Part shown: positions 34,361-44,599 of the stretch, in pieces
How positions within the stretch are numbered: position 1 is the stretch's first letter
Layout: each line of letters opens with the position of its first letter
Origin: Sclerodactyla briareus
Lineage: Eukaryota; Echinodermata; Holothuroidea; Dendrochirotida; Sclerodactylidae
Assembly: GCA_026419785.1 (NCBI GenBank)
Contig: JAODTK010002643.1
Span: 124,001 to 188,000 of the forward strand
DNA: 64,000 bases
Reading direction: 5' to 3'
Made by a program: the position numbers and the translations under genes
Notes under the pieces: generated by a model
What the model saw: the letters and a program-made list of their open reading frames with translations, nothing else
What the model was told of the DNA's origin: nothing
Databases searched by the model: none

Positions 34361-34361
34361 G
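34279..34361. repeat. (CA)n-(CG)n microsatellite
   Basis: CA dinucleotides (34279-34346, with one ATACA and one AACA slip) run directly into (CG)7-8 (34347-34361). Alternating purine-pyrimidine throughout, so prone to Z-DNA. It sits 110 bases before the first GAIN exon. Confidence 0.95.
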
Positions 34362-34472
34362 ACAAAGTGATCGCTGTAAGACAAACACAAAAAAACATTA
34401 GCGCATTCGGGAGGCAATGAGACATGAATGCATATAATTCAAATCAAAATTTGTAATCTATCCGAACCACAG

Positions 34473-34638
34473 GACCTCACGAAAGAAAACCTCACAGCAG
34501 GAGAGAGTTGGAATGGCTGCGGAGAAGGTTACAGAAATTTCCGGGAACGACACTTTCCTGTCGGAGGAACCAGGAGGAGTGGAGCTGGTTATCGAAACTC
34601 TGGAGTTCATCGTTTATACAGGATTTACTGCAGAAAAT
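34473..34638 (+). CDS. adhesion GPCR GAIN-domain exon 1
   Basis: Acceptor CGAACCACAG (ends 34472) and donor AAAAT|GTAAGT (34639). It opens with DLTKENLTAG, shifts frame once near 34513, then reads AAEKVTEISGNDTFLSEE and ELVIETLEFIVYTGFTAEN to the donor, phase 0. In adhesion GPCRs the start of the helical GAIN-A subdomain has this T.ENV..AAE.V..I......L...E...V...LE.IV pattern. The next exon begins in the same phase with ITEPVIDIINNLLDVDEEV, the expected continuation. The protein would be a plasma-membrane receptor with its GAIN domain outside the cell. One indel is needed for a continuous frame. Confidence 0.75.
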
Positions 34639-35225
34639 GTAAGTTATATGAACAGAGATCCACATGCGAACCAACGGGACAAAAATCTAGACGTCGACAC
34701 AACAGTAACGATCGTAACATCTGATGTTCCGTTTTTGTCATAAGCAACGACTCTCTCCTCTTCGTTCGTAAATCGATATTCCGCCGTATACCCTTCGTCA
34801 TCTGCAATTCGGACACGACATCTTAACGGTAACAAAACAAAACAAAGATGCTTTAAGCTCAGTGTTTGGCTCATGGACAAAAACTGGCCTCGATAAAATG
34901 CCCGAAAAACATTTTTGTGAACAATGCATATTAAGAATATTTACATTTGAAAAATGTCTTTATAAATTCCATTGTGATTTCAAAAGCCTCTAGAGACAAT
35001 TGAGAAAATCGGCATTTCTAATGTGAATTGGAACCAGTTCCAAATCTTCAAACAATAAAATGTGAAAGATGTTTTGAAAGATCTGTTAGCAATTGTATAA
35101 TGTGATATGTTTATCTCTGCCAGCGGCATCATGCATTCGCTTATACGCAATCTAAAAGTAGGAAAATAAATAAAAACGTTTTAGCCATATATTTGTTCCA
35201 TATTTTTATTCTTCCTCTGAACTAG

Positions 35226-35600
35226 ATAACTGAACCAGTGATCGATATCATCAACAACCTATTAGACGTGGACGAAGAAGTGATAAATCAAGGCACTTCC
35301 GAGGGTGGAAGAGCAGTCGCTGCCCTCGAGGAACTGGTGACGAATGTTCAAGAGAATGAAGGCAACGTCACGATTGTTCGCGAAAATATCGGGGTGACCG
35401 CGGTTAAGTCGAAAAGGAGAACGTCGACGGAAACCTCGTGTTTGCTGTCGTTGATCGAGAGGCCAACACGGCAGATGAGATGGTGCTGGTGATCGAAGCT
35501 TGGCCACCAAGCTATATGACGACGAAAGAGACAATAGTCCAGTGGCTGAGCCGACTACCACGATATCGATCCCGAGAGAGGTCATAGAGTCGTTTCAATG
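35226..35600 (+). CDS. adhesion GPCR GAIN-domain exon 2
   Basis: Acceptor CCTCTGAACTAG (ends 35225), phase 0. It reads ITEPVIDIINNLLDVDEEVI, then GRAVAALEELVTNVQENEGN and IGVTAVK. After a one-base shift it reads VEKENVDGNLVFAVVDREAN, and after another LATKLYDDERDNSPVAEP and TTTISIPREVIESF. This is the full course of GAIN subdomain A: helix with NLL(D/E)VD, helix with LE..V.NVQ...GN, then beta segments and the I.(I/L)P...(I/F)ESF block. Both shifts fall between conserved residues, so they may be sequence errors. The 3' border is uncertain; no strong donor is seen near 35600. Confidence 0.75.
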
Positions 35601-36514
35601 ACGTTACGATGGGAAAGCACGATTTTAAAGAGATGAATTGCTGTTTCATGTTTACGAATATTTATAATATTGGAGTAGAGTGTATTTGATGCAGATGTGC
35701 AGTGGTAGAACAGATATAATAGTTATTCCTGTCTGCCAAGGGAAGGGGCTGAATGGAACGCTCGAACATACTCCATGATGGTGTCAAACACGGAATTTTC
35801 GACATTTGTCCTACCTTGAAGCTTGGTTTGCTATAGCTTATATTATTGACCTATCTATATAATATCTACAGTAGTACTAGTAATTACATTTGGACCTGTC
35901 ATCTATCTTCCAGAGACGTGTCATTATCTAGAAAGTAGACTTGGTGCTCCCTAGTGAGGGAGATGAACGTACGGGAATACTCATTTGAGGAGCTGGGATA
36001 AACACAACTTGTCCAAATCTCACAGAAAAAAAACTGGGCATTGCAGTGGAGGTCAGTATAAAATATTGGTAATGTTCAAAGTGAACAAAGTTGTATATTA
36101 TTGGCCCATTCATAACCATGTACTTTCACGCTGTCGGGATCTCCGCTGATATTCCATCGTGGTTGAATGTCTCGGACCAAACAAACTATAGAGGGGATCC
36201 GACTAGAAACCAACAATATTGTTCACAAATATCAAAGGATAAACCCTCTTCGTCTTTCTGTTATCATGTCGCAAAATGTTGCATTTTCTGTGTATGGTCT
36301 ATGGACGGCCGCTGCATTGTTTCCTCGAATTTCCCAGAACTAAATTGAGTTATCTCAATAAAGCAATATGCTAGAACTCCCGAATTTAGAGTGTGGGGTT
36401 TTCATGTGTCATCGTTTCACCTGAGTTAGTTCGAAGCAAATCGGTTACATGACTGTTAGCCCCTAAGGATTTACCTTATGAATCATACGTTGTATATTTA
36501 CCTTTCCCTACCAG

Positions 36515-36738
36515 GGGTCGCTAACTCAACAACGGCTTCCCGATCAGTTTTTCAATCGTCTACAAGAACGATCAGCTTTTCACCCCGTCAAATCCGTCCA
36601 AAGAATATTCCGAAGAAGAGCGAAAGGACATTTCGGAGATAATACCAGTCACGTCATCCTCGGCTCGAGTCGAGAAAGAAGATGAATCTATGCACCACCC
36701 CTGAAGTCACCGATCGTCGCAAGTTCCTCTTAGATATG
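36515..36738 (+). CDS. adhesion GPCR GAIN-domain exon 3 (subdomain B)
   Basis: Acceptor TTTCCCTACCAG (ends 36514) and donor ATATG|GTAAAT (36739). After the first few codons (VANST, one-base shift) it reads NGFPISFSIVYKNDQLFTPS then NPSKEYSEEERKDISEIIPV. It ends in a less clear VEKEDE... part with another shift. Adhesion GPCR GAIN-B domains have the same R(I/V)SF.VY.ND.LF block followed by an S.VIS.S....V....L..PV segment. It lies between the GAIN-A exons and the GPS exon in the correct order. Confidence 0.7.
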
Positions 36739-37172
36739 GTAAATATTCTCGTCTAAATTTGAAGCTGAATCGCAAAACAATTGTGATGCGTTGTCGTAAA
36801 ATCTCGAGGATTGATATCTCGCTAATGTTCGCTAGAGGTTTCGAAATTTTCGTTTGTATGATTGTTTTTTTCGCGGTTGCTTCGATTCTTATGGCTATAC
36901 TTTGAATAGTGGAACTCTTTATTCAAAGAAAAGACGTATGGCTTTGCTTAATCGGACAAATGGACAATTCATCGATCACAAAGTTGTTGTCGGTCGAAGG
37001 GGCAGGGTGATGTTCGCGTGTCGGGATATAAGACCCTATCTCCTTCACCAGACCCTTGCCCCCTGTTGGCCGACAGCGGCATGGATATGCCCTGTATTTG
37101 TGGACATATATCTGTGACATATATGCAACATCTATGCGTAAATAATCTCAATTTTGGTCTTCCTTCCTGAAG

Positions 37173-37317
37173 GGTCTGAATATGACTACCACCGAGCACT
37201 GCGTCTTGTGGGGCACGCGAAGGATTCTGGACTGAGACGGGTGTCGGATGGTAGAGGATGGATCCAAGTATACCGTTTGTGAATGCCGGAGATTTGCGAG
37301 TTTTGCTGTTCTCCGTG
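37173..37317 (+). CDS. adhesion GPCR GPS-motif exon
   Basis: Acceptor TTCCTTCCTGAAG (ends 37172) and donor CCGTG|GTGAGG (37318). It reads MTTTEHCVLWGTR, then (shifted, out and back) GFWTET, then GCRMVEDGSKYTVCECRRFA then SFAVLR. This is the GPCR proteolysis site: C..W, W, GC, TVCEC and SFAVL are all present, giving the four cysteines and both tryptophans. The canonical cleavage tripeptide H-L/I-T/S after C.C. is replaced by R-F-A, so self-cleavage is not expected if the bases are right. In the unshifted frame a TGA appears where GFW would sit; two compensating indels explain it. A seven-TM exon should follow but was not found. Confidence 0.8.
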
Positions 37318-37329
37318 GTGAGGCCAAGT

Positions 37330-39270
37330 TACGCAAGTTACAAATATTATGAAACGAGTTGCACTATATTTTTTCTTTTTTCCAAAATGAAGAATAACGG
37401 GTCTTACCGGGAATGATTTTGGGGATCATTCTGATAAATAATAGAAATTTAACATAATGATCACTTTTATAAATAATTCAAATTGTGTCAGTTTCGACTA
37501 AAATCAAATAAGTTGCACGATATGTTTTCTTTTGGGGCCATGGATGACCTTTCATTTCAAGTAATTCGTATGCATTCGGCCACAGTAAGACCCGCTCATG
37601 AATACTATAGCCAATATATAGCTTTCTCCCTGGACTCCTACACAATTAGGCGCTGCTAACGTTGAATCATCTGAAATAATAACTTTTGCTTATATGTCTC
37701 TGTTCAGTTTCCTCCAAGACCGTATATTAAAGGAGAATGCAAACCAGCATTTCAGCTTAGAAATCTAACATAATCAGCATAATTGTAGTTGGTTTCTGTG
37801 GAAACTTTCAATGAGGATTTTTTCTTGATGTGTTTTCCTTCTTGACAGCGTGTTGATAACGGCGATATCACTGCTGTTTAGGATCCGAGTATTTCTGGAA
37901 TATGCCTCGTCCTGTGTCTCATCACTTTCGTCTCTTTGAAGTGGACGTGTTATGTATGTATGTATGTATGTATGTATGTAGTATGTATGTATGTATGTAT
38001 GTATGTATGTATGTATGTATGTATGTATGTTATGTATGTATGTATGTATGTAACCATATCACACCACCTGTGCGCTAATATACAAACCTTCTGACATTTC
38101 AAGGTCCTTAACGATCCAAACAGCCGACACACATCCACCTCAATCTCTGTGCCTCCTTGCTTGGATTCTACTACCTTCATCTTGGAAGTCCCGGCAGCTA
38201 GGGATTCAAGGTTCTGCAGAGCAGCCCCGCCGCTACTCATTTCTTCAGCTTAGCGACTGTTGCGTGGATGACGGCGGAAGCGGTTTCACCATGTATTTCC
38301 TCTTCGTTAAGATGGAACGGCGTGGCATCAAGTACTTCATTCCTAATCGCGTCCCCCTTACATATTGTAATTGCTGAACTATGGCGGTATTTGTCTTTTC
38401 ATAAAACCGCGCCCTGTATCCATGTCACTGCATCGCATGTAACTGTGATAGTACAGTGTTTGTCTGATAGTAACTTTGGTTTTCACATTTTGGCCAATTC
38501 GGCGCTTTCTTCCACCTGGGTGTTGCGAGCTCCCATACAAAGTGGGCTGTGATCAAATCCAGTTCATAAAATCCTGTTAAGCAATACTTGAGTAACGCAA
38601 CCTAATTTGTGCGAAATTTCATATTCCAGTGAATCACTATGCACCTGAAGTGATGAAATTCCAGTGGCTTCACGCCCTACTACCCTTCACCCCAACAGTG
38701 GGGGGCGTAATTGTCATAAAATCATGTTTTTTTCTCGATGCTAAATTACCAAATCATTGATCGGATCATTTTAATGACAACTGACAGAACTGTCTCTGCT
38801 TCGACGAACGTGTATGGAATGGTGACTGTGACGGTAATTGTATGAATATTTAGACAGAGCAATGATTCCTTGTTTCTCTCGTTTGACTCCCACAACCTGT
38901 CTGCGTTTGCGTTGCCCTGACTATTTTCTTCGACAAGAAAACACAGTTCGAACGTGCATCGTAGTAAGTTTGGTATTCTTATTTCTACCTATTTCCAATA
39001 TTTGTTGTCGTTGTCCAGAACATACCACAAATATGATTAGTACTTATCAATTTATCATTACTATTAACTCTGACAATAAATTACTGGAAAGTCTACTAAA
39101 GACGCACGCCCTAATCTTGCTACCGTGTGTAGTGCTCCGAGGAAGCATCTCACTTTATTATTGTCTTGAGCTGGGGACGACTGTTGCGCACTGTCTTCTC
39201 TTCACAGTTGCTTCCATCCAACCGGGTAAAGCCTTTTCTTCGGGATTTCTTGGCGGAAGGTCGGCGCTCT
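37330..39270. other. intron-like or intergenic, no seven-TM exon seen
   Basis: Searched on + for adhesion GPCR transmembrane helices downstream of the GPS exon and found none. The 173-codon + frame at 38838-39359 has hydrophobic parts but no family-B GPCR motif (no extracellular-loop Cys with a W or H context, no HLL-type TM2). Confidence 0.4.
37950..38052. repeat. (TATG)n microsatellite
   Basis: TATG/GTAT tetranucleotide run of about 100 bases with two one-base slips. Confidence 0.95.
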
Positions 39271-39275
39271 TCGTG

Positions 39276-39386
39276 TCACTTTTTCATCGTCTCTGGGTGA
39301 TCAGGAAATGTTGTGCCGTCCGCTATGGTACCAAGACCAAGAAGAGCCACGATGAATGAGATCATCACGCGGGTTATACAGGGCAT
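39276..39386 (-). CDS. possible signal-peptide exon
   Basis: Minus-strand frame MPCITRVMISFIVALLGLGT then IADGTTFPDHPETMKK and a stop. The n-region, a hydrophobic core of about 12 residues and a small-residue A-D-G boundary look like a secretory signal peptide. It is only 36 codons and no firm donor is present, so chance is possible. Overlapping frames on + are longer but have no domain. Confidence 0.2.
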   Translation of the reverse strand: MPCITRVMISFIVALLGLGTIADGTTFPDHPETMKK

Positions 39387-39559
39387 ACCTCCTTCTGTTT
39401 TCGTACTCGGGCTCTCGTGGTTCTTCGCTGTCTTCGGCGATCCCCGTAGACAGCTCGACCTCGTATTCGACTATCTCTCTGTCTGTTCCGTCCTCCGGGC
39501 TCATGATGTTTCGTGCTCCTGTGCGTCGCTAACCCTGAGTTTAGAAAGGTCTTCCACCC

Positions 39560-40020
39560 GCTCTCCAATCGAGATACCTCTCAACAGACAGCTCAAATCT
39601 CCAGCTTCGAGATCAACTGCGCGACGCACGCTGCGTAGTCAATCTAAAGTAGTGACATCCGCAAGAGAGAGGCAGTTAATGAGTTCAAATCTCACTCGCT
39701 TCGAATCTTTCTTATTTTTTCAGTTTTCAATATGATCTACTCAGAGAGAATTACAAGATGGTGTCGAATACGAATCCTTCTGATTGTTCAATTAAACGAA
39801 TTTATCTGACATGTAACAGCTCCATTTTCGGGTCAGCCTCTCGGTATCTTTCCGCGAGCTTTGTTGTAAAATGCTCCTGTTCTCGAGTATCTTCACATAA
39901 TTCGTCACCTCCTACAACTTTACAAATCCATAATATTCCTCAGACACGAGAGATACCTCTCAGACAGACAGCTCCAATCCACAGGTCGAGATCCAATGCG
40001 CGACGCACGCGTGCAGTCTG
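39560..40020. repeat. ~75-base direct repeat pair
   Basis: GAGATACCTCTCAACAGACA... at 39567-39640 recurs as GAGATACCTCTCAGACAGAC... at 39949-40020. Both continue through CTCC(A)...TCGAGATC.A.TGCGCGACGCACGC. Spacing is about 380 bases. No domain recognised on either strand. Confidence 0.65.
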
Positions 40021-40079
40021 AAAAGTTGTTAGTTCTGATTTGCACAGTCATTAATGTACATTACTAGGTATTGTGAATC

Positions 40080-41460
40080 AGCACAGTAATTCGCCTCTGA
40101 AACGCCACTCCGAATTTCCTATAATTTTCTTTGAATACTGTTACTTTTCCAAAGAACGTTTTTGTCGTGTTCTCACAATTATCAATAAGAGTAAGAGTTT
40201 GATATTCAAGAATACTTCACAGATGGGTATATTGTCAAGTGGTTATGCCACAGAAATATTTTCTTCTTCATTCACTACATTTAATTTTAATGAACGTGGC
40301 TATATGTTAGACTATCATTTCCACGCCTGACAGGGCTACTGGCAGCTAACCACAGAACGATACGCTCAGTCCGGTCTCCTGGCAGATTTCAGCGATAGAC
40401 TGATCACATTATTTCTTGTTACCGGCCTACGTGGTTCCTTCAATTCCCAATGTTAAATAGACGGGTAAGACTGGTTGCGAGAATCATGTTGTCGTTTCCT
40501 AATTTCGTTTGGATCTGTTGACCCCGGAATGGTCGTATCCTCTGAAATTGTGAAGTTCTGGTATTGCACCGTCCATTTCATGTACATTACAAGGTAGCTT
40601 ATACCACTGCTGAAACGGTTCAACGGGAAAGATTGAACTGATCATTATTACTACCAGGTTTGAAAGAGGAGATAATATATGTCGCAAACCAAATTAAAGG
40701 ATGTGGATTTACGGGTTGTGGTTGGCTTTGTCTTCGGGAGTATGAGAACGCGAATCGTAGGCTGCAGTGCAATCTATAGTTTTAGGGTAGCTGCATTGTA
40801 GTTAGCCTACATATTGCAGTTGGGGGTCAGCTAATCGTCAAATTTTTTTGTACCGTACCCAGTAATAACAGTGAGTCTTCTCATTCTTTTGAGTCAAGAG
40901 TTAATCGAACCAAATGCTTGGTAAGATTCTGCCCGGATTGCGTCCATGTTGACTGATTTGTGTCAAAATTTGTTCCAGGAATTTGTTTGGATCTCTTTGT
41001 GACTCTTTATGGTTCGATAGTACCCATTATCCTGTTTAGTTTATAGAGAAAGTAACACGGTTATGAACGTTTGTTGTTGGCAATGAAGAGCCCCAAATAT
41101 CCCAGACAACACACATCATGCTCTTAGACCCCCTCGAGGGACCCACCCAACTTACTGATTCAATTACGATGGACACAATCATTGAAAAACTCATCGGGAT
41201 GAGCACTTCATTTAGAGAAATTCTTTCAGGATATGTCACCATATTGAGTTTATGATAGCAACATGATGCTCGAAACAAGAAAAACAATTGGAGAAGGGTT
41301 CGATCACAGGGACAAATGACACAGTTTCTCGGCCTAACTTCGAGATACACGCATAGTATCGGTATAGTGACTTCCGAAGCCCGCGTTTTTATAGTCTGAT
41401 GCACAAGATTACTCTGAACCACTTCTCAGGTAGTGCATCAGTGTCCACAACGGTAAAAAC
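40080..41460. other. no gene recognised
   Basis: AT-rich, intron-like. A 128-codon minus frame (41036-41422) and an overlapping + reading (THIMLLDPLEGPTQLTDSIT near 41110-41170) are both open, but neither matches a family I know. Confidence 0.35.
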
Positions 41461-41499
41461 ACTCGGACACTTGGTCATGGCTGTTCTTGTCGAAAGAGG

Positions 41500-41726
41500 C
41501 TATTATGCCGGAGTGTGATTGTTCCATACTCTCTCTGTTGATAGAGTCTCTCGAAGACGCATATTATTCGGTTCTCTTCGTCGACGATAGACGCTTCGTC
41601 TCACTAGAATATAACGGGACGAGGGGAAGCACAATGGACTTTAACACGGAGCTGGTCATTTCGAGCATCACACTCCTCTTTCCATATTACAACAACACGT
41701 CCCTCAGTATCTCGACGTATTCGTGA
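41500..41726 (+). CDS. possible Ig-like exon
   Basis: An open frame reading ESLEDAYYSVLFVDDRRFVS, then LEYNGTRGSTMDFNTELVIS and SITLLFPYYNNTSLSI. N-glycosylation sequons (NGT, NNT) and the ELVISSIT strand-E-like block are compatible with an Ig fold, but the second Cys and the D.G.Y.C box are missing. No clear splice sites. It could be an exon of the receptor locus on the same strand or a chance frame. Confidence 0.25.
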
Positions 41727-41870
41727 GCTAGTGACTTGCACACTCAGTTGTCCAACCTGTACTCTTTTCTTGCTTCATTTTACAATGACAGCCTCTCCCC
41801 CTCCCCCCCCCCCCCGGAAAATAATTCACAAGATGGATCATGTAAATATTTTAATTCTGGCACCTCATAG

Positions 41871-42086
41871 TTGAATAAAGTTCCAACCCTCGCGTTTTGT
41901 TGTTTCCGTGTTGGTGCGTTTGCCGGCACCAAAAGCGAGTGGAACATTTACATTAGCGCAATCAATCGGCATTGCCGGGTGGGTATTTATTCTGACCAGA
42001 ACAGGCTAACGCACAGACCCCTTAGTCGGCACAATGTACCAATAAGTGACACGAACAGCCATGGAACGTACGAAGTTGTTTTCTGA
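41871..42086 (+). CDS. unrecognised ORF, possibly extracellular
   Basis: A 71-codon frame with NVPISDTNSHGTYEVVF followed after the stop by DTGLRINPYLDR. The HGTYEV..F.DTGL.I.P pattern is vaguely Ig-like. No Cys pair is visible and the splice sites are unclear. Confidence 0.2.
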   Translation: MNKVPTLAFCCFRVGAFAGTKSEWNIYISAINRHCRVGIYSDQNRLTHRPLSRHNVPISDTNSHGTYEVVF

Positions 42087-42099
42087 TACTGGCCTTCGC

Positions 42100-43180
42100 A
42101 TTAATCCTTACCTTGACCGGTAACATTTCTTACGGTAAGACGTTCCCTTTTTCGCAGGATTTTCATTTTTTGTCTTCTTTTTTATCCGTGGACGGTAAAG
42201 TATTATATCAATAGCGAAACATGCATTGCACAGCAACATCATGCGATGAATTCATCCATAATAACCAAATATAGGTGTTGTATTCTATAGTTGGAAATCC
42301 CCACGATACAGTAAATGTGGGCAGAGAAAAATTACACTATATATCTGCATAACCGTGATATTTGCAGTATTTATACTAGTATTGTGAATATTGAGCCTAG
42401 AAGGGGTTGGGGACTATTTGTTCACACAAATATATGCCTCTTCTCCTCCTTTTGCTACAGATGAATTATTGACCTCTTGACTTCAATTCAATGTAATTAT
42501 TCAGTATACCCCTAAAATGACCCCATTAATGGCGAGCATGATGAAATATAGTTTGATTCGCCAAAACTGAAGACCCAGTAATTTAGTAGATCAATACACC
42601 GGTGAAATCGTTGTCATACCCGAGGCACTCTCATTGATTTTACCATAATTCGTTAAAAATAAATGAAATCACCGCTCTCCAGTTAGGATAAGAATAATCA
42701 TTTCTCATTGTCCCCCTTAAACAATTCAAGACTTTGGGAGTGCTTCCGAAAGGTCAAATGATGTTTTTTGTGCCCACCTGAAAGGAGCAGGAATATGTCC
42801 CTTTACCATTGTTGGTTTTATTGGACATTAGATGGCTTTAAACAGCTAATTCACTCACCGCATTTGAGTACATTAACTGCAAGATTATTCACGAGACTTT
42901 CAAGACCCAAGTAATACCTGTACCGTAGGTTGGTGACATATCCGTACAGAATCTGTATCGTGTGTGAATTAGTTTTAACAACATAACTTTTTGTTTAAAC
43001 AACGGCGTGGGATCACGTGTGGGGGTGTAGTCGCTAGCCGTGTGAAGAGGCTGTCTTGAGACAAGACTATCAAACCCGAATCTTAATCTAAATCTCTCAT
43101 CAAGAACGAGTATCCAAGTACCCATATCACTTGTACCGGATTGATCAACGTGACTTCCTGTGGCATCCCTTCGCTGTTAG
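42100..43180. other. no gene recognised
   Basis: AT-rich non-coding sequence. A 78-codon minus frame at 42889-43125 shows no domain. Confidence 0.4.
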
Positions 43181-43264
43181 ATAATAGATAATATAATAAT
43201 AATATATATAATAATAATAATAATAATAGAGTCACAATAATAATAATAATAATAATAATAATAA
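43181..43264. repeat. (TAA)n tract, 3' tail of a minus-strand LINE
   Basis: Trinucleotide TAA/ATA run with one GAGTCAC interruption. On the minus strand it directly follows the end of the LINE reading at 43265-43540. Confidence 0.9.
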
Positions 43265-43540
43265 ACTGAAGAAGTCACTGTATCGAGAAAGGGTCTTTGC
43301 TTTTTTTTAAATGGTCACATGGGTCGCCTTCTCTGCGTGCGCCACTGGCCACATGTACAGGAGTGATGGGACTGGCGGCTAACGAAACAGAAAGCGAGAT
43401 AGGTAGGGGTGGAGCTGTGGAGAATCTTGAGAGCATACAAGGCCGTTTTAATCCAATCGTGGCAATTACAAGCAGCCAGTGCAATATCAATCGAAGCAGG
43501 GGTGATGTGATCATGTTTTTGTGTGATTGTGTCCATACTT
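43265..43540 (-). mobile_element. CR1-like LINE, 5'-truncated 3' end
   Basis: Minus strand: KHDHITPASIDI, then CNCHDWIKTALYALKILHSS and TPTYLA. This is the HHITP.L..LHWLPV..RI.FK..LY.FK.LH..AP.YL block at the C-terminus of CR1/Daphne-type ORF2. The usual GERAFS..A..LWN part is unreadable (QWRTQRR). It ends in a (TAA)n tail, as CR1/L2-group elements do with short tandem repeats. A small 5'-truncated insertion. Confidence 0.65.
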
Positions 43541-43710
43541 CAGCTGATGTCTGGTCCTGGTAGACCTGTAGACGTGGCAGCATATGCTAGCATCAATGCC
43601 ATATATATTAGGCCATAAACTAATCTGGAAGTTATGAGGCGTTATCAACTTTTTCAATATCCTTGTATTCTGTCAATGATGCCATGTTCTATTTACACGA
43701 TTCGAAGCTT

Positions 43711-44580
43711 TCAAGTAACCTGATGTCTTAACAGTTTGTCGTTGGTTCGCGCAGGGTTACCCCACCTGTCGTTTGCAGTAGTCCGTGCTGTCTTTGAAGA
43801 GCCTGGAACGGAATAAATGACTATCGTCTCGCTGTCGTTAAGGTAACTAGATATTGTCCAACTCCGGATGTCGTCACCACATCTTTCGATTAGTACACTT
43901 TCATCTGTGAAAGGCTTTCGTACCTCAGTGCGCACCAACGGGAGTGCATTCTCTGTGGAGTGATTACGCCGGTAATGATCACTAAAACTTCGAATGTAAT
44001 GCTGAACGACTGCGAGCGCCAAATACCAGGTTGAGACATTCGTTTCCAGAACACATTTCCAAAGATTAAGATTCGACACGTGTAGATTGGCTAATGCTTG
44101 AGGTCCATTCCTGGCTATTGAGCATAGCCGAACGCCAGCATGTCTATCAGTGTCGAACGACACGTTGAGAATATTTACCAGGTCATCAAACGCAGCTTGG
44201 AAAGACCCATCTCCAATAACTTGGTCGTGGCGGATCCAAGGAACATGATTTAACCTTCATGTATAGGAGGAGCTGAGGAGCGAGTTCGCTGTTACTGAAG
44301 TGATTTCCGTGAATTGCAAGAAAGACTGGCCACGGCACCACGTGTGTGAGTTCTTCACGGGTGTTATCAGTTATAGGGATTCTCGCGTAACTTGTAATCT
44401 TTCTATTAATTTTCTGTGGTCTGGGCCTCAAGCGTCTTGTAATGATGTGCGGAATAAAATGGGGTTCCCCGTCTTTCACCAATGAGTTCGTCGATTACCT
44501 TGAAGAGTCCCCGACTTGGTTGGCTGTCCCTCGAGACAACCACCTCATAAGCTGGCACGAAGTGGACTCCCCATATGCAC
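43711..44580 (-). CDS. unidentified coding stretch (~290 codons, two frame shifts)
   Basis: The longest well-preserved coding signal in the window, of unknown family. From the upstream side: WGVHFVPAYEVVVSRDSQPS ... ELIGERRGTPFYSAHHYKTL (44572-44412); shift; YARIPITDNTREELTHVVPW then PVFLAIHGNHFSNSELAP (44395-44270); shift; VPWIRHDQVIGDGSFQAAFD then DLVNILNVSFDTDRHAGVRL; and an open frame to the stop at 43711, including NLHVSNLNLWKCVLETNVST, HYIRSFSDHYRR and ERCGDDIRSWTISSYLNDSE. Residue composition is protein-like and there are only two breaks. No transmembrane segment or known catalytic motif. It could be a host exon, a retrocopy, or a gene of a mobile element or integrated virus; I cannot tell. 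Confidence 0.5.
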
Positions 44581-44599
44581 TATAACATACAACTTTCAT

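Noticed and set aside
37960-38240. 96-codon minus ORF with YIHT repeats
   Set aside because: The repetitive part is only translation of the (TATG)n microsatellite.
38838-39359. 173-codon + ORF as the missing seven-TM part of the adhesion GPCR
   Set aside because: Hydrophobic stretches are present but none of the family-B GPCR helix motifs are, and splice borders are lacking.
41036-41422. 128-codon minus ORF as a gene
   Set aside because: No domain; the + strand reading over the same DNA looks at least as protein-like, so neither can be preferred.
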